A DNA stretch of 64,000 nt from Diphasiastrum complanatum (taxonomy: Eukaryota; Streptophyta; Lycopodiopsida; Lycopodiales; Lycopodiaceae), in the NCBI GenBank assembly GCA_029204225.1, contig CM055092.1:74188857-74252856 (forward strand). Direction: 5' to 3'. The notes beneath the pieces were generated by a model that made no database searches, was not told the DNA's origin, and saw nothing but the letters and a program-made list of their open reading frames with translations. This document shows, piece by piece, positions 21,624 to 34,929 of the stretch. Position numbers and translations under genes: made by a program. The first letter of the stretch is position 1. Each line of letters opens with the position of its first letter.

Positions 21624-22716
21624 TTCAAAATCTGGAAGCAGTGGAGTTTGCAATGGTGCAAGCCTCAAGGCTGCATGTCCCTGAACTTGGTTGTCATCTC
21701 CAAGGATGTCCACAATCCTAGTGCAGAGATCGGAAAAAAAGACTCATGCATACAACAATGTAGGTTGTGTGTGGGAGCTCCAAATTCTAGAACTTCAAAT
21801 TTAGTGCAAATTTCGGCTTCTAGAATTGTTGTTGATTGTGATCTTTTCAGTAGAGTTTTTTTTTCTTCTGTTAGTCCCGCATCTTCAAATTGAATCCAAA
21901 AATTATGGGTTCCAAAATTGTTGTTGATTCTGATTTTTCCGAAGAGTTTTTTTTCTACCAACTTGAGAAGAGGATCTTGGTTCTGGAAAACAAATAATTG
22001 AATGAGGATGTGAGTGAGTTCCTACAAGGGATATAGGCCCCAAAAGTTAAAGAATATTCTCTTTAGGTTCCCCTAGTCCATCCAAAAACATTTGACCTCC
22101 TATACTTGCACCAAAAGCTGTCAATCATCATGCAATAGCTCCATAGGTTCAATTAGAGCATTTGGACCCTCACAAGGTTATTAATTACATTACTCAACTA
22201 GTCCAAAATGACGTGGTATAACTAATAATCATCATGCCCATAGGTTCAATTAGAGCATTTGGGCCCTCACAAGGTTATTAACATTACTCAACTAGTCCAG
22301 AATGACGTGGTGTAACTAATAATCTTGTACACCAGAGTACCGAATATCCATGTCAAGGACTATTCTAAATCCTTCATGCAAGACATGAATGTAACATCTT
22401 TGATGTAGAGGATGCCACTTGTCATCAAACATGTTTGTTGATCCCACTCATCATTCTTGAAGATGGGTTTGTTGCCAACATGTCTTTTGAAGAGGATGCA
22501 TTTAGGACGATTGTTAGAGGCCAGACTCATCGGGTGGATGAGTTAGCTTCCTCAAGGGCACCTAATTTACATCACGGAGGATCAAAGCCATCTACCAAAA
22601 GGGATGTTATTGAGAAAGAGTTGTGGTTTCAAAAATATGACAAATTTCTATCAATCAATAAAGAGTTGTCCACTTTCCAAGCTTCTTGATCCATTGGACC
22701 AATCATGTCATTTTTG
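21624..22716. other. Unassigned region with short duplications
   Basis: An approximately 50-base segment around 21,820 recurs around 21,911. A 97-base tandem duplication is listed separately. The 84-codon frame at 22,435-22,689 is hydrophilic, with no domain I can name. The region ends where family 1 leader sequence starts abruptly at 22,717. Confidence 0.4.
22141..22334. repeat. 97-base tandem duplication
   Basis: CCATAGGTTCAATTAGAGCA begins at 22,141 and again at 22,238. Both copies continue through CTCACAAGGTTATTA and AATGACGTGGTRTAACTAATAATC with few differences. The second copy and its right flank up to about 22,400 resemble 38,450-38,590. Confidence 0.8.
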
Positions 22717-23006
22717 GCATGGATACAAACCCTAATTTTAATTGGATCTCTAGATAGTGAGGTTGCTGGACTTCATTTGAGTGTGTTTCAATCTTAGGAA
22801 GTGGCAAAAGTCATTAGATTGAGGATAGATCATAGGTTGATCAAGATTCCATGATTCTATGTGTTGATTTGCTTGGATAAGTGCTAAAAGAGAATTTGTG
22901 AGATAGTTTCAAATCTTGGTGATTTCTTTTGAAAGAATTTGTTGTTGTTCAAAGGAGTGCTTTGTGCATTGAAACAGGTTGAAAGAGAAGATCAGGTCAT
23001 TGCTAC

Positions 23007-26000
23007 ATGGCAACCTCAATTGGAGTCATGTTGGAAGCCAATGATAGGCTTACCTCAAGTAACTATTCATTATGGAAAGTGAGGATGGAGTCACTTCTTG
23101 AGATGAATGATGTTTTGGATATTGTTGTAGGTTTGGAGGAGAGACCAGCAACACAACTAGATCAATTGAGGTATGACAAGAGGGCCAAGAAGGCTCTACA
23201 CATGATAAAGATGAATGTTACCAATGAACTTCTCAAGGAAGTTGGTAAGTGCACATCATCTTTGGAAGCTTGGAATTCATTGAAGAAGCTTTATGAATCC
23301 AAGTCTACTTCTAGAGTGTTGACTCTAAGAAGGCAAATCCTTTCTTGTTTGCAAAAGAATGAAGAAAGTCCAAGTACTTTTGTTTTGAGAATGAAAGCAT
23401 TGAATGATGAGTTAGCTTGCATAGATGAAAGCATTAATGAAGAAAAACTTATTCAAGTGATTCTTAATGGCTTGTTGGATGCTCATGCTAACATTGTTCA
23501 AAGTATTGCTATTCAAAAGACTTTGCCAAGTTTGATGGATCTTCAAGAGATCTTGATCAATGAGGAATATAGGCTTCAAGCAAGAGGTGGATCTACATCG
23601 ACACTTCAAGAGGATGCTATGTTCACAAAGGGCAAATTCAAGGGCAAAACCAAAAGCAAGTGGTCTAAAGGGCAAAATCAAGTGGATGCTTCTTCAAGTG
23701 GCAAAAAGAAGGATAGATCAAAGCTCAAGTGCTTCTATTGTGGCATCAAAGGACACTTTGCAAGTGAGTGCTACAAGAAGAAGAGAGATCAAGGAGACAA
23801 GCAAGGTAATCTTACTCTTGATGAGGATGGTTTGGATGTGCAAGATGCAAATGATGATGCTTTTGTGATGTCTTCATGTATGCTTGCTAATGATGGAGAT
23901 CTAGATCCTTGGTGGATTGATAGTGGAGCAAGTTCACACATGACCTTTCACAAAGAGTACTTCACTTCTTTGTTGGCATATGGAGATGACAAGAGGGTGA
24001 TCTACACGACCAATGATGGTGAGTGTGCAATCAAAGGGATTGGCACAATTCCTATTTCTCTCTCTACAAATAGGAATGCTCATTTGGAGGATGTCTTGTT
24101 TATTCCATCTATTACCAAGAATTTGCTTAGTGTGAGTCAAATGCTAAGTAAGGGCCTCAAGGTGGAGTTTGATGGAGATGCTTGTTTGATCAAAAGGAAG
24201 GATGTCTTGATTGGAAAAGGTAAAAGGCAAGGGAAGTTGCTCAAACTTGATGTTTGTGTTATTGCTAACCAAGTTGGATGTGTTGCAAGGGAGCAAATTT
24301 CTATTCAAGAGGTTTGGCACAAAAGGATGGGACACCTCAACTTCAAGTCATTGGAGGTAATGGCAAGGAAGAAGGTTGTGATTGCTCTTCCAAGTTCCTT
24401 AAGTAATGACAAGCATGTTTGTGAGTCTTGTGCTTTGTCTAAATCACATAGACTACCTTATACTAGATCTATTTCTAGATCTACAAAGCCTTTTCAACTT
24501 GTACATTCGGATATTCATGGATTTACTACAATTAGCAATAGTGGAGCTAAGATGTATGTAACATTCATTGATGATTTTAGTAGATTTTGTTGGATCTATC
24601 TACTAAAGAGCAAGGATAAAGTGTATGATGTCTTTGTCAAGTTCAAGAATGCAAGGGAGAACCAATTCTTTACAAAGATCAAGTGCTTGAGAGGTGACAA
24701 TGGTGGTGAGTACATATCTAACAAGTTCAAGGCTTTTTGTGATGAGCATGGGATCAAGAGGGAGTATACAACATCAAGGACCCCACAACAAAATGGAGTG
24801 GCTGAAAGGAAGAATAGAACTTTATGTGAAAGTGCTAAAGCTATGAGGTTAAGTGCTAATCTTGACAAACCATTTTGGGATCAAGATTTGCTGTGTGCCA
24901 ATTTCTTGTGCAATAGGTGGCCGAGTGCTATTTTGGATGGAAAGACACCTTTTGAGATGCTATTCAAGAGGAGGCCGAGTGTCAACTTTCTAAGAACCTT
25001 TGGATGCACATGCTATGTCAACATTACTCTTGATGATAGGACCAAGGAGGATCCATCTTCAAGAAGAGGTATTTTTGTTGGATATAGTGAGGTGAGTAAA
25101 GCCTACAAGGTTTACATTCCTTCTACTAACAAAGTGATTGTTGGTAGAGATGTCATTTTTTATGAGGGAAACATTCCAAAGGTGTCTTCAAGCATGATTG
25201 ATGGTAAAGTAGATGGATCTAACATTCTTGATGTTGATGAGAAGGATCCTACTTTGGATGGTGGTGATGATGGACCTTCATCAAGTCAAAAGCCAAGGAG
25301 AACATCAAGAGAAAGACAAGTACCTTCAAGGCTCACATATGATCAAAAGGGTAAGCAAGTAGTTTCTGAAAATTATGTTCCTTTCCTAACCTCTTTGGAT
25401 GAGCCTACAAGTGTAGATCAAGCAAGGAAAGAAGAGGAGTGGATCCAAGCAATGGATCTTGAGTATCAAGCTCTTATGAAGAATGGAACATGGAGATTCG
25501 TGGAGTTGCCTAAGGACAAGAAAGCTATTGGATGCAAATGGATCTTCAAGGTGAAGACAAACCAAGATGGATCTATCAACAAGTACAAGGCAAGGTTAGT
25601 GGCAAAAGGATATGCTCAACAACAAGGAATTGACTATGATGAGACCTTTGCACCCATGGCAAAGATGGTAAGCATTCGAGTCATCATTTCACTTGCTACA
25701 CTTTATGAATGGGATCTATGGCAAATGGACATTTCAAATGCATTCTTGAATGGTGATCTTGAGGAGTAAGTATACATGGAGCAACCCGAGAGCTACATCT
25801 CATCGACAAAGCCAAATCATGTGTGTCTTCTACAAAAGAGTTTGTATGGCCTTAAGCAAGCACCAAGGAGTTGGTATGCTAAGCTTAACACTTTTTTACT
25901 CTCTCAAGGCTTTGTTATGAGTGAGTATGATCATTCACTTTATTATAGGTTTGCTGGAAATGATGTTACCATCTTGCTAATCTATGTGGATGATATCATC

Positions 26001-26960
26001 TTGAGTGGTGGAGACAATCAAGATGTGGAGGATATCAAGAATGCTCTTAAGAAGGAGTTTGAGGTGCATGATCTTGGTAATTTGCACTACATTTTAGGAA
26101 TAGAAGTCATTAGATCTTCTCAATCTACTTTCATTTGTCAAGAGAAGTATGCTAATTCTATTCTAGAAAGATTTCATATGGTAGATGCAAAAGCTATTGA
26201 TACACCTATGGAGTCTCATGTAAAGCTTACTATAAGAGGTAATGAAAGATCCTTCAAGGACATTACTCTCTATAGAAAGCTAGTTGGTTCACTCATCTAT
26301 CTAACCATTACTAGACCTGATCTAAGCTATTGTGTTGGAAGATTGAGTCAATTCATGCAAGATCCTAGTGAGGAGCATTGGAAGCTAGGAAAGCGAGTTT
26401 TGAGGTACATCATTGGAACTCAAAATTTTGGCATATTGTATGAGGGATCATCACCTAATCTTTTTGGATTTTCAGATTCGGACTATGCTGGAGATGTAAT
26501 GGATAGGAAATCCATTAGTTCTTATTGTATTTTCATAGGTGATGGAGCTATATCATGGATGTCAAAGAAACAAGCCACTATCTCATTGTCATCTAGTGAG
26601 GCCAAGTACAAAGCTCTTACACATTGCACAAAGGAGATGGTATGGATCAAGAGGATGATCAAGGATCTTCACTTGCTGGATTTTTCAGAGAGCCCAATCA
26701 TCTTTTGTGACAATCAATCAGCCCAAAGAATGGCATCCAATCCTATCTTTCATGCTAGGAGCAAGCATATTGAGATACAATATCATTTTGTGAGGGAGCG
26801 AGTCATTGCAAAGGAGGTGGAGCTTCAACATGTGTCTTCAAGGGAATGTGTAGCTGATATCTTCACCAAAGCATTGGGAAAAGACTTGTTCATGAAGCAT
26901 AGGACTTCACTTGGAGTATTATCAAAGTCTATGCTAAAACTAGTTGAAGAGGGAGTGTGA
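23007..26960 (+). pseudogene. Family 1 copia gag-pol polyprotein with one in-frame stop
   Basis: The polyprotein for self-replication: capsid/nucleocapsid, protease, integrase, reverse transcriptase and RNase H, in the Ty1/copia order. 1,317 codons plus stop. Residue positions: UBN2-type gag about 1-200; zinc knuckle CFYCGIKGHFASEC 242-255; protease DSGASSHM from 305; pre-integrase H438/H443 and the cysteine pair near 470-475; integrase catalytic D near 500, D near 564 (DNGGEY) and E near 600 (NGVAERKN). The RT begins near 830 (GCKWIFKVK) and has YVDD at 993-996. RNase H follows, with the FSDSDYAGD region near 1,155 and ADIFTKAL near the end. A TAA at 25,767-25,769 (codon 921, inside RT) interrupts an otherwise continuous frame. 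The start ATG is supported by the same start in the 7.5-kb and element B copies. The stop codon at the end overlaps the first LTR bases. It may have been active recently. Confidence 0.9.
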
Positions 26961-27606
26961 AAGATTCAACTAGTTTCATCACATTTTCCAATATTTCCAT
27001 ATTTGGCATATTGAGGCCAAAACTTGTTTTAGACTTAGAGGTTGACTTTTCAAAGTTCATTAGTCTAGATCTCATTTGAATAAACACTTTTTGAAAGTGT
27101 GGGAAAGATAGAATGTGAGTTTGAGTAGATTCAATTTGAATAAGTTGGCTACATTGAATCTAGACCCAAAATTGGTAGGGTTAGCATTTTGGTGGGAAAG
27201 CCAAGTGGCCAAATAGGGTTTGGACCTGTTATAAAAGGATGTAACTCATGGAGAGAGTCATCTTCTCTCTTCTCTATCTCATTTCATGCTTATACATGGT
27301 TCTCTTGGGTTCTACTATCCATTGGTGCACTATCTTGGTGATTGCTTGCAATTCTATGTGTAGAATGATCTATATTTGTTATTTTTGGATCCACACGTGT
27401 GAAATACAGTAGCTTGCTGGTTTTGTATGGACAACAACAGTACATAATCATTTCATTCAAGTTTGATCAAGTTCTATTAGTGTTTGCATCTCAAATTGTG
27501 TGTAGATGCTGATTTTTTCTACATTGGTGAAATTGGTAGTGTATTTCTCTTTCTAACCAAAGAACATTCAAGTAGATTGGATCTTAAGGATCTGAAATCT
27601 TTCACA
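26956..27606 (+). repeat. 3' LTR of the family 1 element
   Basis: 651 bases, TGTGAAAGATT… to …AATCTTTCACA, perfect 11-base inverted termini. TATAAAAGG near 27,231 is a plausible TATA box. CACACGTGTG lies at 27,392-27,401. It is followed by TATATC, the integrase sequence of element G. It is nearly identical to 44,607-45,196 except for a 61-base segment bounded by TTTGAATAA direct repeats that is absent from the other copy. Confidence 0.9.
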
Positions 27607-28435
27607 TATATCTCTATCAAGTTTAAGGAGTACTGCCAAAGCCAAGACATTGAGCAACAATTTGTCACTCCTTACAGTCCTCAGTCTAATGGCTTAGCCG
27701 AGAGGAAGAACCGTACTATGGTTGAATCTGCCAAATGTATGCTATTGCATGCATCGTTGCCCAAGAGATTCTGGGCTGAAGTTGTCTCCACTGCAGCTTA
27801 CGTCCAGAACAGATGTTCGACCAAGGCCCTCTCAGGCAAGACACCCCACGAGGTGTGGACAGGCTCTAAGCCTTCTTTGAAGAACCTAAGAGTCTTTGGG
27901 TGCATTGCCTACGCGCAGATCCCAAAAGACACAAGGAAGAAATTAGACTTCCAAGGTCTCAAGACCATCCTGATTGGATATACTTCGTCTGACAGTACTT
28001 ATAAGCTGTATGATCTTGATACCCAGCAAATCTTGTATAGCCGGGATATAGTCTTTATCGAGGATCAGTTCGTCGACCTCAAAGGCAAGGACATTGCTCA
28101 AGAAGAACTTCCATCACCTGCCATTGACACGACAGTCCGAGTTTCTGGTTCAGGCGTGTCTATTGTCGATCCACTTTGAGGCAGCAAATCAGACGAAAAT
28201 GTTGCTGCTACCCAGCAACAAATCCCAGGAGCGGTTTATCAGTCAAATCTTCCCAGAAGATCAAGCCAAGTGCGCACATAGCCCACAAGGTATACTCCTG
28301 AGTCTACCTGTCTCTTGATGCAGGAATCGACGACAGTCGAAGAGGCACTTACCCAACCAGACTCTGATCTCTAGAGAGAAGCTATGGGCAGAGAGTATTC
28401 CTCTCTGATCAAGAACCAGACATGGTCATTAGTAG
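27607..28435 (+). pseudogene. Copia element G: integrase C-terminal half
   Basis: Starts in mid-integrase immediately after the family 1 LTR (Y-I-S-I-K-F-K-E-Y), continues with TPYSPQSNGLAERKNRT (catalytic E), the RVFGCIAYAQIP segment and the GYTSSDSTYKLYD region. The reading frame stops at 28,179, and a decayed linker and the first RT residues follow to about 28,435. Element M (45.2-47.1 kb, minus) ends at exactly the matching codons, so G is the downstream half of the same target element. Confidence 0.85.
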
Positions 28436-28872
28436 AAGATTATGGATTATTCTACAAGGGAGAAGATCTAGCTTTGATTGCTTTTTCAGATTCAGAATTT
28501 TGCAGGAGACAGGTTGGATAGAAAATTCACAAGTGCTTACAGTATATTTCTTGGAGGGAACTTGGTTTCTTAGCTATCAAAGAAGCAGACAACTATTTTC
28601 TTATCATCCTGTGAAGCTGAGTACAAATCTCTTACAACCACAACAAAGGAGGTTTTATGGATAAAAAGGCTACTTTTGGAGCTAGCAAACACATTGAAGT
28701 AGCTCATCATTTTGTAAGAGAAAAAGTCATTGGGGGAGAGATCTCACTAGAGCATGTTGATTCTACAAATTGTGTTGCAGATCTTCTCACCAAGCCACTA
28801 CTCAAGAATGTCTTTATCAAGATGAGGTCTAACCTTGGCCTAATTTCGAAGTCTATGTTGATAGGAACATAA
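28436..28872 (+). pseudogene. Copia RNase H fragment joined to element G
   Basis: After the RT start the sequence jumps to RNase H: LFYKGEDLALIAFSDSEF, then after frameshifts ASKHIEVAHHFVREKVIGGE, LEHVDSTNCVADLLTKPL and the polyprotein end at 28,872. The RT palm with YVDD is deleted at about 28,435. Because the following LTR does not match M's LTR, this part may come from a different copia element. Confidence 0.8.
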
Positions 28873-28886
28873 ATTCTAAGGAGGAG

Positions 28887-29616
28887 TGTGAAGATAATTA
28901 AAATACTATCTTCCTATCTCGAGTTTGGGGCCATGTCCATGGTCATTTCCACTAAATCTCATGTTATACATAAAAGGTAAGTAAATTGAGCATATAACCT
29001 TCTAGTATAGGTCAGATTTGAGTTAGGTAGATTCAATTTTGATGACATGCAGAAGTTTAGATAGCATGCAATGTCATACTGTATGCATGCAAGCCACATG
29101 CAATCAGTGCATGCAACATGCAAAGTGGTTTCTATGATCTACACATGTCTAGGCAGTTTTATGAGTTGACATGCAGTACATGCAACATCCATGCATGCAG
29201 TTACACATATGGATCTCTGGTAGGTGAATTAGTTCAGTTAAATGGACTTTCCATGCAACTCCACTGTAGGAATTCGAGTCTCTCTCATGTAGGAAAAGCT
29301 TGGCATGTTTTGCCATATTGTGAATAATGAGATTTTGGTGTTTTGGACTCATTCTCTCTCTACCCGAGTTTTCCATCATTGATTTTCTCTCTCTACCCAA
29401 GAGCAGGCTGTTTTTCCTATACTGAGCACTTAGAATTATTTCTGACATTCAATTCTCATAGTGAAAAGTTAAATTTTTTCATCAAATGTATGCCATTGTG
29501 TTCTTGTCATAGATTTTTCGAGTCTACTGCTCTCTGATCAATCTTGTGCAATCACAACACCTCAGTAAGATCCTGTAGAGTGTGTGGTGAAGTTCACACG
29601 TGCTAAAAACTTCACA
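28887..29616 (+). repeat. 3' LTR following element G
   Basis: Preceded by the polypurine tract AAGGAGGAG; runs from TGTGAAGATAATT to AACTTCACA (7-base inverted termini TGTGAAG/CTTCACA). A cluster of about ten CATGCA/CATGCATG motifs lies at 29,040-29,255. A near-palindrome TTCACACGTG is close to the right end. Confidence 0.65.
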
Positions 29617-29629
29617 GTTTATACTAAGG

Positions 29630-30420
29630 GAATAGAATGGCACGGATTTGCCCTACTACCCAGTATAAACATTGGAAGTCTCTTACTCTGTTTGAATCAC
29701 ATCTTTCCTATACAGTGTCCTGATACCGTGGATATTATATCACTGATATAATATTCAGGATAACACTTCACCTTTGCTCTATTAGTGTTGCTTTAGACTC
29801 TTGGTGAGATACAACTAGAAAGCATGGATATGCTCAAGAGTATGAACAACAATGCGTGACATACCTTATGTCGTAAGGGTCACTTGGGTCAGTATAGCAT
29901 GGATTTGCTCTGATACCAGCACACGTGTTCACACCAAGTCTTTTGGCTAAATAAAACTCTTAACGATTTAAACTTCTCATACTCCTCTTTGATTAAAACG
30001 AACAGATACGGACCAATTGATCATAAGCTGATCAATATAACACTTGCCCTGATACGGTGATATAACGGCTTGGCCTATCGCTAAAACAGTGTGTGTTTGG
30101 GAAGACTGGACTATGTTTTAAAATGCTATTTAAAGTTGTTAAGTAGTATAACTTCTTTTGGACATGAATAACAACTGTCATTCAACTATGACACCTGTCT
30201 TCCTCACTAAACTAACTTGAGCGGTGTTGTTTTGTGGGATGGTGGTAGGTATCAGCTGGACGTCTTGAAAGTGGTTATGTTTTATGGTGCTTTCTAGTAT
30301 TGTATCTTACTTTTCAGCTGTACTTTACCTTGTTGGATTATGAATAAAAGCTTTAAAGAGCTTCAGTGTTGCTTTGTCAAGAGGAACTAAGTGGTGTCTT
30401 GTAACTCTCTCCATGTGTGT
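29630..30420 (+). repeat. Dispersed repeat R, copy 1
   Basis: Shares ordered blocks with 58,320-58,915: AATGGCAYGRATTTGCC, GGGAAGAYTGGAC, CAACTATGACACYTGTCTTCCTCAC, TGTGGGATGGTGGYAGGTA and TGTCAAGAGGRACTA. There is no coding frame that I recognise. Both copies end in a CT-rich run, here followed by long microsatellites. Confidence 0.65.
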
Positions 30421-30429
30421 ATATATATC

Positions 30430-30543
<114 letters not shown>

Positions 30544-30636
30544 TGTATTTATGTTTAAATTTATATGCATATATGTACATCTGTATATACACATAGTATA
30601 TGTATGTATATATAGATGCATGCATGTAGCTATGAA

Positions 30637-31965
<1,329 letters not shown>

Positions 31966-33925
31966 TGGAGCCAAGAATACACTGCAAATGATTATGAATG
32001 TCCAATTGAAGGAATTGGGAATATTTCCTTAAAGCTTGCATGTTCTAAAGTTCTTTCTCTTACTAAAGTTCTTTTGTACCTAAGCTTACAAAGAATCTTA
32101 TTAGTGTTGGCCAATTGATTGATAATGGCCTTGATGTGTTGATACTTGTACTATAAAAAACAATGATGAGATACTTGCACTAGGATCTAGATTTGGAGGC
32201 ATCTAAATACTAGATCCAAGAGAATGTGTAAATGCTCAATGTTGCTCTTGTGAACAAGCTATCTATGGAGGAGTTATGGCATAGGAGGTTGGGACATCCC
32301 AACTACAAATCCATGCTCTCTATGATCAAAGAAGCCAAAGCTATTGGCTTGCCAAATTCATTTTCCAAGGAGATCAAGCCATGTGAGGCTTGTGAAATTT
32401 CTAAATCTCACAAAAAGCCATTTACAAGATCTTCTATCAAGAGTAAGCATCCTTTGGATTTGATCCACTCGGATGTTCATTTCTCCCCATCTATGAGCAA
32501 GGGAGGAGCCACTTGTTTTGTTACTTTTATTGATGATTGCATAAGATTCACTTGGATATATCTTCTTACTTCTAAATCTATGGTGTTTGATCATTTCCTT
32601 ATTTTCAAAGCTTATGTTGAGAAGCAATTCTTATTCAAGATTAAAGTTTTTAGATGTGATGGAGGTGGAGAGTATATCTCCAATAAATTCCATGACTATT
32701 GTGAGCTTGAAGGCATTAAAAGGGAGTCCTCTTGTGCCTACTCTCCATCTCAAAATGGAGTGGCCGAGAGGAAAATAGATCCTTATGTGAATGTGCAAAA
32801 GCCACGAGGATTGAGGCACCTTTTTCAAAAGACTTTTGGGGAGAAGCCATAAGTTTTGCAAATTATCTTTGCAATAGACTCCCACATACAGCTCTTGGAG
32901 GAAAGTCACCATATGAGATTTTATATTTGAAGAAGCCTAAGGTTGATCGCCTTAGAGTTTTTGGATGCATATGCTTTGCCCATATTCCCTTGGAAACAAG
33001 GAAGAAGGATGATCCTACTTCATGCCAAGGGATCATGGTTGGATACTCATCCACCAAAAAGGCTTATAGAGTCTTTGTACTCTCTACTTCTCAAGTGATT
33101 GAAAGTAGAGATGTTATTTCCATGAAGATCAACATTCATCATTTGAAGGGGCCGAGATCAAGTCATATATAGATGCATCACCGACTATTGCTATTGAAGA
33201 CAATTATCATGTGATGGGGTCGAGAATTGTAGAGGAGTCTCCTCGGATTTTTTCACCAAGAAGATCTATGAGAGATAGATTCGAGCCTAAGAGGCTCTCA
33301 TATGTTGATAAAGGCAAGGAAGTGGATCTTGATTCCACTAATTATGTTTTTTTTGTTTCTCATGAAGAGCCAAAGAATGTACAAGAGGCACTCAATACCA
33401 AGGAGTGGTATGATGCCATGAAGCAAGAGTATGATGCATTGATCACCAACAATACTTGGGAGCTTGTGGATCCACCATCCAACAAGCATGTGATTGGTTG
33501 CAAGTGGGTATTTAGAGTCAAATACAATCATGATGGCGCCATCAACAAGTTCGAGGCAAGATTATGTGCCAAAGGATTCGCTCAAATCCATGGCCTTGAC
33601 CATGAGGAGACCTTTGCACCCATTGCAAAGATGGTGACAATAAGAATTCTTATCTCTCTTGCTTGTTTTTTCAAATGGAAGGTGTTCCAATTAGATGTAT
33701 CCAATGCCTTTTTGAATGGTTATCTTGAGGAGGAGATTTATATGGAACAACCTCAAGGATTCATCAAGGATGAATCCAAAGTGTGCTTGCTCTTCAAAAG
33801 TCTTTATACAAGAGAATTCTAAGATACATATCTTCATCTTGTGATTATGGTCTACTTTATAAAAGTGAAGATTTATCCATTGTGTTGGCTACTCGGATTC
33901 GGATTTTGCAAGTGATAAGATGGAA
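31966..33925 (+). pseudogene. Copia element H: protease tail, integrase, start of RT fused to RNase H
   Basis: In order: a decayed protease C-terminal region (…ECPIEGIGNISLKL…), the pre-integrase zinc domain (LWHRRLGHPNYKS; CEACEISKSH), the integrase core with FIDDCIRFTWIYL, RCDGGGEYIS (second D) and SQNGVAERK (E). A frameshift near 32,775 follows, then the C-terminal FGCICFAHIP and GYSSTKKAYRVF segments and a stop at 33,170. The RT opens at 33,211 with RLSYVDKGKE, GCKWVFRVKYNHDG and FQLDVSNAFLNGYLEEEIYMEQPQGF. At about 33,803 it jumps from KSLY to the RNase H region (RILRYISSSCDYGLLY), deleting the YVDD palm. Similarity ends near 33,925. It resembles D most closely. Confidence 0.85.
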
Positions 33926-34927
33926 CTTCTGGAAAATTCAAGCTATGACTGGTGGCCGAAGACAGCTGATAAGCGGATCTGATCTGTGGAGAGCGTTGGT
34001 AGCCAATTCGAGCTAGGGGGAGAGCAGCTATGAACTGTGATTGGATCCAGAAAATGTGCGATCCAGCCTCCAAACCTGCACAAAACTCTCTCACTCTCTC
34101 GCTTTGAGCAGCCTCCCTTTCCTCGATGATGATGGCTGCGTGGGGAGCAGACCCTATTCTTGTTGCTTTTTGAAAATGAAGTTAGGGTTTTATTAAAAGG
34201 CCTAAGTCCTTTTTTTGGTTTTGTTCAACTTTAGGGCTTTTGTATGCATGTGTTTGCAAGTTAAAAAGGAATTGATCATGATAAAGGGTCATCAATTTTG
34301 GAAATTGTGGGACTATCTGTATCAATTCGTTGTTGCATGCTGGACGACCAAAGATTGCCAAAAAACAGAACTTCAAAACTTGTTTTATGCCCAAAGTTAC
34401 ACTACCATTCCCTTCCTACATTGCCATCTTCATGAAACTAGGAGATAGAAAGGTGTAACTAATGAAGTTTGGATGAAAACTTCACTTTTCAGATCTGATT
34501 TTCAGATTTACAGGTCTGAAAAATAGAACTTCAAAATGAAAATCAGAACTTAAACACTTCATTTATGCAAAAAAAAAAACACTAGTTTTGATCAAAACAC
34601 AAAGCTAGAATCAATCTTTTTGCAAAAAAAAGTTTGTGTATGTAGAGGAAGACTTCTTGTAACCATCCCACAAATCTTTTTTCATAACTTTTGAAAACTT
34701 AAAGACCACTTTAAAACTTCTCTAACATGATAAAAAATCAGCCCCTAAACAATTCGATAAGCATCACTACTCTCTTCCAAAAAGATCTCAATTCATTGGG
34801 TACTTCAACTACAAGCTTCCTACAACTAGAAAAACCAATAATCTTTCCCAAATTTTTTTTACTTGGTGAACTTAATAGAACTTGAAGAAGGTTAGAAAGG
34901 TTACCATCCTTTGTCTAGCTCTGATAC
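33926..34927 (-). mobile_element. Leader of an unidentified LTR element with primer-binding site
   Basis: On the minus strand, TGGTATCAGAGC (34,918-34,929 region, plus-strand GCTCTGATACCA) marks a tRNA-Met primer-binding site. Non-coding DNA runs downstream of it to the end of element H. Contents include a CT-rich run near 34,085-34,110 and poly-A tracts. No gag frame was recognised. Confidence 0.4.
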
Positions 34928-34929
34928 CA

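Larger units (their letters stand above)
22717..27606 (+). mobile_element. Family 1 copia element, 3' portion (leader, gag-pol, 3' LTR)
   Basis: Contains the last about 290 bases of the leader, a complete gag-pol frame with one premature stop, a polypurine tract (AAGAGGGAG at 26,947-26,955) and a complete 3' LTR. No 5' LTR or primer-binding site lies upstream: similarity begins abruptly at about 22,717 in the middle of the leader. The missing 5' end is on the minus strand at 44,285-45,196. The element sits inside the integrase gene of copia element G. Confidence 0.9.

Noticed and set aside
29905-29925. Minus-strand CTGGTATCAGAGC resembling a primer-binding site, next to CACACGTGT
   Set aside because: No LTR end or gag could be placed on either side. 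It lies in dispersed repeat R, so it may be chance or a very old remnant.
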